Under the pieces are notes generated by a model, which did not search any database, was not told where the DNA came from, and worked only from the letters and a program-made list of their open reading frames with translations. 64,000 nucleotides of DNA. Source: Typha latifolia. Taxonomy: Eukaryota; Streptophyta; Magnoliopsida; Poales; Typhaceae. The translations under genes and the position numbers were made by a program. Below, piece after piece: positions 1 to 10,559 of this stretch (the stretch's first letter is position 1; each line of letters starts with the position of its first letter). Where the stretch lies: the NCBI GenBank assembly GCA_019914945.1, contig CM034099.1:17882704-17946703 (forward strand), read 5' to 3'.

Positions 1-304
1 TAGCCTCCGTATATATATAGACGTGGGAGAAGGTTATATTATTATTTCGTGGGGACCCGTTAACCCGTAAATACACCTGCCACTAGTTCCGAAGTCCGAA
101 CCAACGATTTCGGACTTCGGATCATAAAAATCTCAAAAGTTATCGGATTTGAGAGCCACATCCATTAATCAGATCCGACCTCGTCCCGGCACCACATATG
201 GGCTTCGGGTAGGCCTTCAATGTTGGGCTTGGGCTTTCGAAACTGGATCGGATATTGCCGAAGTGTAACATATAAATACATACCTTTATCAAAAAATATA
301 TAAA

Positions 305-324
305 TACACACACACACACACGTG

Positions 325-376
<52 letters not shown>
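305..376. repeat. Compound (CA)n-(TA)n-(TG)n microsatellite
   Basis: A run of CA dinucleotides is followed by alternating TA and then by TG dinucleotides. The block is therefore nearly self-complementary end to end and could fold into a long hairpin or cruciform. Apparent coding frames through it are artefacts. Confidence 0.95.
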
Positions 377-378
<2 letters not shown>

Positions 379-2637
379 AAGGGGTGGCAAAAACTCATTA
401 TAGAAGCTAAGTTAGTATCCTAATTAAACTATAAAACACTAGGTTAAAAATAAGGAGAGAGGGTTAGTAATTCCATTGGAGATACTGTCTGTGAATTGGG
501 ATGGTAAGTCGTTTCCTCTCAAATGATCATTTAACTTTATATATGCAGGTAAGGACAAATATGAGGCAATCCACATGCATGTCATAAATGAAGTTGTCGA
601 GCATCACATGTTAGAGTAAAACTCTAAATTCTTGGACTCTCACCTAATAGACTTTGTTATCAGAGTTTGGTGGATATCACTATATCAAACTCTATTTTTA
701 CTTAGATTATAACTCCCGGTCTTCCACAACAAATATCTGCATCTCCATTTGAGTTGCTTCTCTATTAGATATAAAATATTAAAGTCACCATTCTCTAATA
801 TTATCTTAAATTAGGCCATTAGAACAGTTGGCCGAATAGCTAGATCATTAGCCCAAACAATAGCTCCATACTCCTCTGGTTAACTCTGTGTACAAGTCCT
901 TTATCATCATCAATTAAGCCCAGCCTCCTCTGAGTCAATATGCCATTAGCCAACCTCTTAACAAGTGCATGTGAAGCCAAATAGCCTGAAACAGGGCAGC
1001 ATGGAAAAGAAAGAGAAGGAAATAAAAGGAACATATGGGAGACAAAAGGAGATGGTTGAAAGCTGTGGTTGCCCTGAGAAATTCCAGGTGATGGTGTTGG
1101 TTGCAAGAGTATCTATGCATTTCAAGGACTAGAAATGTAGCTTAGTTTCCAGGTCAACAAACAGTAGGAATCCACTAGTTTTGTTTTTTTGCATGGCTCT
1201 GTGAGAGAGTGGATGGTCTTCCTACATTTGCCTTGATAAGTCTCTCTAACCATGTGAACAAATGGTCCCTGCAGCTGCACTTGGATAAGCATCAATGACT
1301 AAACCTTATCTTTAATTCCTTATCAGATATGAACTTTGAATGTTATATGTTAGCATTTGACAGGATGAAGGTTTTGGACAAGTAGAAAGCATTCATATAA
1401 AAGAAAGAAACATCTACACAACCTGTTAATAGTACTAATATTGTAGGCCAGAGGTGGATTTGAATCTGGATGCCTTGCCTCTAGTGAAGATCAGCGACAC
1501 GAAAACATGCGTCCTTATCGGTGCATCATCCTTGAAAACAAAGGTATTGACCTCCTCCAGAAGACATCAAACTTGGCTATTTCCTACTTCCTTCTGAATG
1601 ATTCTTCATTCTTTGCATAGAGTGGTCCAGAGTATCTCATATTCATTAATTATTTCTGTGTGTAGTAAAATGAAAGTTCATACAATGCAGTGGACTAGTT
1701 ATGAATAACATTCCTGCCATAGCATTCAAATTAATGCAGTGTGCATGTCAAATCTTTCCTAATAATTAAGAGAGTCTTCATAGAAGTTCTTCACTTGGAA
1801 AGACAATTTTGCAAACATTCCAACAACCTTTTTCTACAAAATTGTCAGTTATTAAGATAACCAAGTAACAAGGTATTTCCTCAGATAAAAGTAATAGATG
1901 CAATATCTATCACCCTCTGTCATACGATCACAATCTCACTCTCAGCTACTGATCATCTTGCACATACGAAGGAAGTTGGCTGGTTGGATCTTACGATTAT
2001 CAAATTAAGGGTGATCTTGTTTCGCGAAAGCAAAAGAAGATTCAAGATAAACTATTAAGCAAAGGACTACTAGTACAAATTAGTAAAAGAAAAAAAAAAG
2101 TAGATAAGATTTTTCTTTTTAAAAAAAATTCTTAAATCGTGGTACTTGATTAAGAAAAGTAGTTAAAGGACTACTTGTACAATTGAATTCAAATGTACCA
2201 AAATGTGCCTTCCAATAAGCCTACCATTTCCAAACAGCTCATTCATTCATTCATTCATGTACCTTGATCTGATTCCTGTCTTCCCTTCGCAATACATTGC
2301 TTCTTGAACAATGAACAAGCTACTAATTTACCTAGTTATATATATATAAGATAAGGAGCTTGTGCTTCTTGTATTATCACACACAACCTAGCTACATAAT
2401 ATATATTTTATCCTTTCTTGGGTTCAAACATATGCACCCTTAGAGGACACAAACCCCCCCACAAACAAATATTGACATGACCAAAGTTAGGATCGGTCCC
2501 AAATCATTGGAGGTGTGGTCAAGAGAGTTTGAGCTTGGAACTCGGTTTACTAGCATTGGAGAAGGGAAAGGAGAGACAAAAAAAGGCTACGGTTAGGGCG
2601 TCGAGGATCTCAAAAGGAGCTTTTGACCAAAAGGGAG

Positions 2638-2660
2638 GCATGCATGCATGCATGCATGCA
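2638..2660. repeat. (CATG)n microsatellite
   Basis: Tandem GCAT/CATG units, about five to six copies. Each overlap also makes a CATGCA (RY-type) core, but there is no gene close by to give this a regulatory meaning. Confidence 0.9.
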
Positions 2661-3700
2661 AAGGGGAGGAAGAAGTGGTGATAAGGTAGGGCAAATCTCC
2701 TTATTTCCTTCCTCAAAAGCCTGGCAAGTCTTTTCACCTCAAGGACACCTGGCTAATAGTACAATCTCATCACTGTACCACTTGGCTCTAGGTATAACTT
2801 GGAAGTTGTTGACCAGGTCTGCCCATGAAAATGGATTAGGGTATAGAAGAGCATCTCTATTGGAAGTGGGCAAGCTTGTTGATCCAACAAATTCTATGCA
2901 TTTGGCATCAAATTCTTACAATTCGAGAGCACTTGGAGCTAACAGAAGACTGCCCCTTACATCCAACAATGCATCTCAACTGTAAGGCAGTCAATGGTTC
3001 TATTCTTATTTTTGCCTTACAAATAGTATAAACTTTGATTACTTTGAACAATTAGAAAGTTGAAAGAATACCCACTTATACTACAGAAGAAGATTATAAG
3101 TTTAAGTCCAACTCCTAGTAAATTTATTGTGTAAAAATTATTTAATAGTTAATGGTTTCACTCGGATTGGCAGTTCAGTTCAATTGTACAATCTAGTGGC
3201 GCGACGACTTAAAGTGATGGCTCGATGACGATCAACGATGAGCAATGACTTGAAAACGCAACAACTTAGAGTTTAAACCAAATGACTCTATATGTTAGCT
3301 AAAAGCTTAATAAAACTAAATTGTCTTTATATTAAAAGATTGTTAGACTTTTTGTCACCTTGTAGGCTCTCGAACGAAAGATAATAATAATAATAATAAT
3401 AATTTAAACTTAAATTACTTTAAAATAAATAAATAAATAAAACCTAACCCTTTAACTATAAAGACATCACTCTCCAAAACATTCCAAAACATTCCATAAG
3501 CAAGGCGTATTTTGGTCCAATCTCATTTGATCGAACGCAATTTAAGTCCATGGGGATAAGGTATTTGGCCTTTAATGCAAAATTATATATGGGATGGAGA
3601 GGAAGAGGAGCCGTCCTTGTTGAGCCCTTGGGCTGCTGCCCCTACAACGCCCAGCAAGGTCGCCACCACACTGTCTCGCTGCCAGCCAAAGAACAGACAT

Positions 3701-3782
3701 GCCACGTTATCAGCCTCCCGCCACGTGGCCTAATCTCCGTTTACTTACCACTAGCCCCAGAGTGATGTGGACGGCCACGTGT
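3701..3782. promoter_or_regulatory. Cluster of ACGT-core (G-box) motifs
   Basis: Three ACGT cores lie within about 80 bp: GCCACGTTA at 3701, a palindromic G-box CCACGTGG at 3721-3728, and CCACGTGT at 3775-3782. They sit in a GC-rich island about 1 kb upstream of the GOLVEN peptide gene. ACGT cores bind bZIP and bHLH factors in plants. That they regulate the downstream gene is inference. Confidence 0.4.
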
Positions 3783-4651
3783 ACCGGGACCCACAACAAG
3801 GGGAGCTCGCCGACGAAGGATAACGGCCTCCTAACGCCGTCGAAAACTCCGTTGCCAAGCACTAATATTTGATATATATATATATATAACGTATATTTAT
3901 TAAATGCTTATCTCCACTAGTTTATGAGGATAATATATATTTCATTCCCCCCCAACTTGCAAGACACAAAGTATTGCATTAGTATGATTTAATTCTCTTG
4001 TGATTATTTCTTGATAAAGTTGACCCGAAATCTATTCGAATAATTAAAACCAAAATATTGTAGCAGGTTTGTAAATATATTTAAAATTAAAAATGTCATC
4101 CAGTAAAACTTGGTGTCCTTAGAGCCAAACAATATCTCGCTGCCCCTAACGTTAAGGTTTCTTGTGCCCTTTTTTTTCCTAATTACAATTAGCATTAAAA
4201 TTGGACTTAAATTTGTAAGTAAGATGGTCATCCTTAACATAACTGCTCAGCCTTGGTTGGTTAACTAGCAATCATGTTAATTTGCACGATAATTCCATTT
4301 GAGTGGAAGGGTCTTAATATATCATTAACTAAGAAACAAGTAAACCCATGTCAACTAATTTGACGTAGAGTTAATAGTGTCTCATAATAAACTTTGATCC
4401 CAATAGGAAGGGCATTTTAGGATTTAATGGAGAATAAGCTGAAGAAAATCCAAATTTTCGGGGAACATCCTTCCTTAAAGAGTGACATTTAAGTTATGGA
4501 ATCAATTCAAACTTAATGTTTTTAAAAAAAATTAGGTTGCTATTCGCAATATTTTCATATGTTTTTTAGAAAGATCTTGGCTTTTGGACTTTGGCACACT
4601 TGTCAATGCAAGGGGGGGGAGCATGGTGGGGTCTGAGGAGGCCCATTGCCA

Positions 4652-4658
4652 TATAAAT
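4652..4658 (+). promoter_or_regulatory. TATA box of the GOLVEN/RGF gene
   Basis: TATAAAT lies about 100 bp before the ATG at 4757 and is followed by a CT-rich stretch (about 4690-4726), typical of a plant 5' leader. Transcription probably starts near 4680. Confidence 0.55.
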
Positions 4659-4756
4659 TAGTTGAGCCAGGGGGGTGGTTTGGCACTCATTCTCTTTCTC
4701 TCTTTCTCCCACCTCTCCTCATCTCTCATATCTAGCTTACAATCTTGCACAAATAA

Positions 4757-5405
4757 ATGAGGACTGCCAAGCTCTTAGTCTCTCTTGTGCTGCTACTTCT
4801 GGTGATCACCAGAGTTGTTGGTAATTAAACTCAAACGAAGCCATTCATGGGTGTTCTTTTCCATCATATATATGTATATTTATTTATTCACTACTTAACA
4901 TTGGAACTTTTGTTTCTTGCTTAGGTATTAGATTGGAAGAAGAGTCCAGAGCTGCCCTCCAGATCAGCAATATCCATGTGAGTGATTGAGCTAGAACAAA
5001 TATAAATTAATGTACTGCTACTATTACTTGGTATTAATTGTTAGTGGTGCTGATATAGTTTTGGTTGCAATTGATACCAGGAGAAGCTTAGCTTGAAGGG
5101 AGACGGGAGTGTTGTTGAGTCTCAACCTTCGTGCGAATTTGATAGGCATTGTTCAGGTACGGTGAAGGAGAAGAGTGCTATTAGGAAAGTTAGAGAAGTC
5201 CATGATCACGGTGTTCCAGGGATTTATGAAGATTACTTTGGGCCTAGGGATCACAATCCTAATCACCATTGAAATCGTTCATGCCCACATTTACATTTTT
5301 CTTAGTTTCCACATGAGTGCTGTGAGGAAGAACCAAACAAACACCTCTCTACTTGTATGTAGGAAAAACAATTTTGTGAATGACCAAAGTTTGCACATAT
5401 AGAGA

Positions 5406-5445
<40 letters not shown>

Positions 5446-5888
5446 GTGTTTGCCTATGTGAACAAAATTTGGCAACATTATATGCAAAATAGAACACAAA
5501 AATATATCACCACATCCAAGGAGATAACAGTTCCATTCTTGCCTGTTTTAATGCAGGAAGGAGTAGAAGACTCATTGGCAAGACAAGCAGTACATCAAAG
5601 GTAGAGATGCTTTAGCTAGCAAAAAGCTAACAGTACATGCATGCATGATTCAATCACTACTAGTGACACCCTCTTTGCTCATGATTTCATGGTTATGTAC
5701 AGATGGAGAAGAGCAACGAGATGAAGGTCGAGGCGAAGGGAGATGGAGCCGTCGGGAGCCGAGAGGACCTCCGTTCGGCACCGCCGCCGCCGCCCGCCCG
5801 GAAGCAACCGCAGACCTACCCCGACATACTAGACATAGCTGGAATGGATTATTCCCCTGCAAAGAGGAAGCCTCCAATCCACAACTAA
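4757..5888 (+). CDS. GOLVEN/RGF/CLEL secreted peptide precursor
   Basis: Five exons, 4757-4820, 4925-4977, 5081-5156, 5557-5600 and 5703-5888, join in phase to give 140 residues. Residues 1-22 form a hydrophobic signal peptide (MRTAKLLVSLVLLLL...). The C-terminus is DYSPAKRKPPIHN followed directly by stop. This is the GOLVEN/root meristem growth factor motif: a sulphatable Tyr after Asp, basic and Pro residues, and a terminal His-Asn. Family members are secreted, processed and tyrosine-sulphated, and are perceived by leucine-rich-repeat receptor kinases to control root meristem size and gravitropic growth. The middle is variable and includes a proline run. A second GOLVEN-like C-terminus lies in intron 3 (5157-5272) and is listed separately. 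The family call is strong; the exact member is not assigned. Confidence 0.85.
5157..5272 (+). CDS. Alternative C-terminal coding segment (intron 3 retained)
   Basis: If the donor at 5157 is not used, the exon 3 frame stays open for 38 codons and ends at TGA 5270-5272. The last 13 residues, DYFGPRDHNPNHH (5231-5269), align position by position with the GOLVEN consensus: Asp-Tyr at 1-2, Pro at 5, Pro at 10, His at 12 and Asn/His at 13. The retained form would be 102 residues with the same signal peptide. Basic residues lie upstream (IRKVREV), as expected for a processed propeptide. The open frame and motif are seen directly. That this transcript is made is inference. Confidence 0.5.
5407..5441. 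repeat. (TA)n microsatellite inside GOLVEN intron 3
   Basis: About 17 TA dinucleotides lie between the alternative stop at 5272 and the intron 3 acceptor at 5556. Being length-variable, the repeat could affect splicing of this intron. Confidence 0.95.
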
Positions 5889-6754
5889 GCTCCTCTCTAG
5901 CTAGTAGGCAGAAGCTAGTACAAACAGCTTAGGAGAATAGAATAGTAGGAGAAGGTTGGACAGCATTACCGGAAATGCTGCAGTTTTCTTGGCCCAGGCC
6001 TCCTTTTAGTGCAGATACTATAAATATTCCCATCATTCTTATATCATCGACTTACTGATTGACTACTTGGATCACCACGCCCTGACAAACCTCCATGGAC
6101 CCTTCTCATTGTGTTTGAATGATTGAATGCTATGGATGGATGGTGGGAGAGACAAAGATAGAGAGATGTTTGTCTTCATATGTGTGTGCCTTTTGTGAGG
6201 GGGATCGATCGCAAAACGATGTCACTGATCATAGCTTATGTCTTTTGAGATTGGAATTAAGTTGGACAGGGTGAAAGCTTGTAGCATGTACCTCACATTG
6301 TGGAGTGTGGGATGGATAATGGGTTAGGGGATGGGTCATGGGGCTACCATGTTCATGTCATTGATTGCAAAGGGTTGGGCTGTCTCTCTTGGATGCATGT
6401 GGGCTCTCACATGTTGTCTACCGGCCATGCATGTACATGCTCGATCGGGCCGGCCCATCCGTAGATAAGGATGTGTGTCTTATGGCATGTTATGCTGGGG
6501 GAGGATGCAAGCTTGCAGTGGTAGACCCATCAATGTTGAGTGAATCAGGAGATGAATCCAAACATGTTGTTTGTATGTATTCATGATGGTGATGCCATCG
6601 GTAGGTATTAGTAAGTATTCTCTCCGCGATGTAAGATCTCGAGTTCATCGCTGTTTCTGAAACATCACGTAAAGTTAGCTTAATGACATCTAATCTTTCT
6701 GGATGTGGACTTTACAAGTTTAGATTTTGTTAATCCATGAACTATCAAACCTTA

Positions 6755-6944
6755 GGCTTTGTTTGCTTTGAGTTGAGAGACCCCTCTCTCTCTCTGAACT
6801 GGTTTAGGGACTCCTAACCTAGTTTAATAACTAAATATCCTTTTATCTTTTTCATATCTAGCAGAGTTCACTCTTCAAAAAATTAAAACTAAAAATAAGA
6901 CCAACTAATTAAATTTAAGGCTTAGCCACAAACTAAGCTAAGGC
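6755..6944. mobile_element. MITE copy 1
   Basis: About 190 bp starting GGCTTTGTTTGCTTTGAG and ending in an imperfect inverted counterpart (…CTTAGCC…AAGGC). It is clearly homologous over its whole length to 44061-44242. No coding capacity is present. Imperfect terminal inverted repeats, small size and a second dispersed copy identify a non-autonomous DNA transposon. The superfamily is uncertain because no target duplication was recognised. Confidence 0.65.
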
Positions 6945-7320
6945 AATAATGGGAGGTAGAGGACTTCAAATCTGGTACTATAGTTTTTAGCTTTATTATT
7001 CTACTCAGAATTCCTGCACCCAGAGGTAATTAATTGGCTACGAAAACATATGAAGTTAAACGTACCTCTATATATATTGGATTCGAGTTGGATTCTTTCC
7101 AGGTACTAACACCATTTTAGATCCTTCAGAGATCTGATCAGATCTAACCGGGATTTAAAAGAGTAAAGGATGTGAAAAAAGAATAACTATTAGGTCAACA
7201 AAACTGTTGCATTCTATCCCTCTTTTATCATCCAACAATAAGAACCTAGGAAGAGAATTATGATCTCAAAGATGAGATTAGAATTTACACCAGCTCAAAA
7301 ACTTTGAGAATTATGGCATG

Positions 7321-7398
7321 TACATCATCAGTACTCCATCAGTACTTTTTTTTTTTTTGGACAAAGGGCAAAGCGCCCTGTTCTACATCATCAGTACT
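7321..7398 (-). mobile_element. Severely 5'-truncated LINE-like insertion with 15-bp TSD
   Basis: Perfect 15-bp direct repeats TACATCATCAGTACT at 7321-7335 and 7384-7398 flank a 48-bp insert. On the minus strand the insert reads a GC hairpin (GGGCGCTTTGCCC) followed by an A-run. A short 3' stem-loop, an A tail and a long target duplication are marks of target-primed reverse transcription. Confidence 0.6.
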
Positions 7399-7598
7399 TA
7401 TCTAAGAATTTCGTGTAATGATAAATTGACCTCAATCAGTTTGTTCTGACTTTCGCTCATCTCTGGCTCGAAAAAACCTTGTTCAGAAGATATTGTTCTT
7501 GAGTAGAGGTCTCCAAACTTTCACAGATTCTACCAATAAGAAATAGTGCTTGTCGATTCACATAAAGTTCCACGTTTTGTTGTTTTAGTCTTCTATCT

Positions 7599-10364
7599 TC
7601 ATGAGGGATGAATAGGATGCCGATCAATCAAGTCAAACAGTTCATCCCCTAGACCAAATCCGAGCATTCGAGCCATGTCACTTGCCTTCAACCTAGGTTT
7701 TGGATGATTTTGTTGCTTCAACCAAGAATAGACCGTAAAAGCTTTGTTCATCACAAACAACTCTAGGGCCTCAGGATTGAAGACTATGCCAAGTCTCATA
7801 CTCATCTGCCATAGTTTACCAGATGCCAATCATCAATATATATTTACCAAAAAAAAAAGAAGAAGAAGAAATTAGATTTAAAAAGAAAGTTTTGGTTAAG
7901 AAGCAATATCTGATTTCAGCTAATTTCTGCTTTACTGTGGTTACCTGATGAGGCACCAACATTGCTGCATACCTTGCAAGCTCTCCAGCTCTCCAATCAA
8001 GAACCACTGGAAACCATGGATAAGAAGCATCAAGTCTCACAAACCATAGCCTTATTTCAGGAATCTCTGATAGTTCACGGGTATCATAAGGATCCTCTCT
8101 TTCATAGTTGATAGTAAATCCAACAGTTTGCTCCAAAAGCTTCCTTGATTTAGCTGAAATAGTGACAGTAGCTCTCAGGGCATAAACTTAAAACTCATAC
8201 AATTGATAATACACACTTCATAATGCGGGTGTACCTTCTGTAAGGGATTTAATTTCACTTAATGCATGAATAGGAGACAGGTCGAGTCTTCGTATAGTAT
8301 CATTGTTGATTACAATTTCAAAACGTCCTTCAGTTGGGGGGAGCGGAGGTGCAATTTCTTGGGCATCTATCAAACGGAACATGAAAAAAACAGTCATTCG
8401 GTAGATAACTTTATACAGTTACAATTTGTCAACTGCAGAGGCACATATATGATAAAAATATAAGAGCTTTTATGAATAAACCATATCCTAGGATAAGTAA
8501 AGAAAAATCTTTTCTCAAGATATGCATTCACAATAACTTATGGTGTTTCCTTCTACTGCATCAATTTACACAAGGAAACCTCTATATACTAATCCCTAAT
8601 TCACACAAAGACCAAAATGCAGTGACATTGTAATTTGACACCTAAGAACTATATATATATATCATTTATAATGCTCCTTTACTGGATCAATTTACACAAG
8701 GGTAATATATGCTATTTTGAAGGTCATAAAACTCTCATATTTATACATTACTATATGAAGACCAAAATGCAATGACAAAGACAGAGGAGTATGTGATTTG
8801 ACAAATAAAATATCATACAAGAGATGACTTTTGGAATGTAAGCATTCAGTAAAATTATGTCACAGGAATCGATGATATGCAACAGTTATGCCATAAAGAT
8901 AGACATGGAGTTTTCATGAATTGCTGTGGCTTTCTCCAAGCCATTAGAATTCCAAGAAAAGATTATAATCTTAGGGTTAATAGGTTATCAAAGAAGATAC
9001 TTTTGTGGAACAAATTATAAGTTTAACAGAGCTTGTACAGGAAGCTCTAATGTGAATGAACTTTGAAGTGAATCCAATAAGATTTCTGTCAAATATGAAG
9101 CCTTTATTCCAAAGGTTTACTTTTCTTATAGAATATAAATGGAGAGACAAAATAGCAAGAGTTTTGTTTTGTCTAAGAAAATGAATCCCAGGGGATCCAG
9201 AACGAGAACCTCCCATCTTTTTCTATTTTGTGTTTTGTGTAGTTGAGTTTCATGGCTAGCCTGGATCCACAGTGGCCATGGCAGAATCACTGGAAGTTGG
9301 ATCTTCAGTGTGTTGCAGCTTGGGCAGAATTGTTTGCTTTATTTATATGGGCCCTTTTGGTTTGATTTAATATCTTTCAGTACTTGTTCAAACTATCTCC
9401 AATATTCCTCCGTATATTAGGCTTATAAACATTTGTTTCAAATGAATGAAATCACTATAGCCTACGGGCTTTTCCTATAAAAAGAGAAGAAAAGATCCAG
9501 AACAAACTTAAGCACCAGAAAACATTACTAGAGACTTGATTACTAGAATATACATAAATTTCTTGATTTTTAATGAGAACCTCTCTATGGAGATGGCCTG
9601 ACATGCACTTATTAATCACCAGATAGCAGTCAACTGATTAAGTGGAAAGAATCAAGTCTTAGCACCTAAGCTCATCACAAAGAAGGAGTTAATAAAGCAG
9701 TTTCCGTTTTGCTTCAAAGTTTAAATGCCATTTCAACACCTTGCATATGTTTTTTTTTTCAACTATAAAGTGCCCCTTGGCCAGCCAAAATTTATCATGC
9801 TCATGACCAAATTTGAGATTCCATTATCTGTGACAAATTATACTAACGAATTGAAAGATAAAGATAATCCATCACTATTTCTTTTACAACTTGAAAGAAA
9901 GATTATTGCAGATAGTAAATTAAACAAATAGAAGCAGATAATACGCACGAAAATAATTTTTTTTTTAAACAAACATCAGTTTCAGAATCAAAACCAATGT
10001 GGTAATGCTTCAAACCTCAAATAGGTAATCCAAACAAACCATAATAAACCAACTAAAAATCCAATTACAACCCAAAATAAATAAATAAAATAAAATAAAA
10101 TAAGATATAAAGAAAAAATTTCTTACCCTCTTCGTCTGCGTCAAGAGAAAGATCGAAATTTCCCGAAGGGTTGAAGGCAACGGAAAGCGAGACATCTCCC
10201 CTTCCACGGAAGCGGGTCGAGGTGTGAACCGAAGACAAGCGATTGCACGAGAGGAACGGATAAGTGGCGGAATAGTAGTTGCCTCTCAATCCCGAGGGAG
10301 GGATAAGAGGATGGATAGTGGTGGTGGGAGTGACCAGAGCCATTAGTCGTTTGCTGCTTCGCAA
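7599..10364 (-). CDS. CRR6: CRR6, chloroplast NDH-complex assembly factor
   Basis: Four exons on the minus strand, 10364-10127, 8366-8235, 8153-7945 and 7805-7599, join in phase into 261 residues. The first roughly 75 residues are rich in Ser, Thr and Arg, as in a chloroplast transit peptide. The rest matches the CRR6 (DUF1817) family: an [13 protein letters not shown] core in exon 2, a Trp-rich [18 protein letters not shown] segment in exon 3, and a C-terminal [15 protein letters not shown] and [19 protein letters not shown] block. CHLORORESPIRATORY REDUCTION 6 is a stromal protein needed to assemble subcomplex A of the NADH dehydrogenase-like complex in photosystem I cyclic electron flow. 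Length agrees with the family (about 250 residues). Intron 1 (10126-8367) is long and holds a LINE-like fragment. Confidence 0.85.
9194..9503 (+). mobile_element. 5'-truncated LINE-like fragment in CRR6 intron 1
   Basis: Direct repeats GATCCAGAAC at 9194-9203 and 9494-9503 lie exactly 300 bp apart. The insert ends with a short hairpin (AGCCTACGGGCT) followed by an A-rich tail (about 9475-9493), which fits a LINE 3' end in plus orientation. Only degenerate, stop-containing frames are present. It lies inside intron 1 of CRR6, antisense to that gene. Confidence 0.55.
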
Positions 10365-10449
10365 CGGTTGAGTTACTCGTGTCTTCTTCGTATAAGAATA
10401 GTTTTAAGTTTATCTGATCCAATCCGGAATGAAGTGGGTATTTAGATAG

Positions 10450-10556
10450 CCCAAATAACTTGTGGGCCCGAATAAAAGTTGGGCCTTATTCTCGGCTACG
10501 ACCCAATCTGAGCCAGGCCAAGTCTGGGTCGGATCTGGGCCTTGGCTCGAAGCCCA
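10450..10556. promoter_or_regulatory. Site II (TGGGC) cluster upstream of CRR6
   Basis: Five TGGGC/GCCCA cores occur at 10450, 10463 (palindromic TGGGCCC), 10480, 10536 and 10552, about 85-190 bp upstream of the CRR6 ATG. Site II elements bind TCP factors and are common upstream of plant genes for organelle and ribosomal proteins. Confidence 0.5.
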
Positions 10557-10559
10557 AAC

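Larger units (their letters stand above)
1..4600. other. Gene-poor left flank
   Basis: No gene is recognised here. The sequence is AT-rich spacer with simple repeats: a CA/TA/TG compound repeat near 305-376, (TCAT)n at 2239-2258, (CATG)n at 2638-2660 and (TA)n near 3870-3888. Small open frames at 840-1106 (-) and 2623-2985 (+) match no family I know and lack convincing splice or start context. A GC-richer island at about 3590-3850 carries several ACGT-core motifs and is listed separately. Confidence 0.6.
5889..7598. other. Spacer with GOLVEN 3' region and one MITE
   Basis: The stretch after the GOLVEN stop holds the presumed 3' UTR and AT-rich spacer. It contains a MITE at 6755-6944 and a tiny LINE-like insertion at 7336-7383, both listed separately. 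No further coding region is recognised. Confidence 0.55.

Noticed and set aside
840..1106. Minus-strand open frame of 88 codons
   Set aside because: Ends in a plausible-looking stretch (RRLGLIDDDKGLVHRV) but matches no family I know, and no flanking exon or promoter was found.
2623..2985. Plus-strand open frame of 120 codons
   Set aside because: It starts inside a (CATG)n repeat and shows no domain or splice context, so it is probably chance.
5273..5556. Separate second peptide gene instead of one alternatively spliced gene
   Set aside because: Exons 4 and 5 have no signal peptide of their own and join exons 1-3 in perfect phase, so one gene with two possible ends is the simpler reading.
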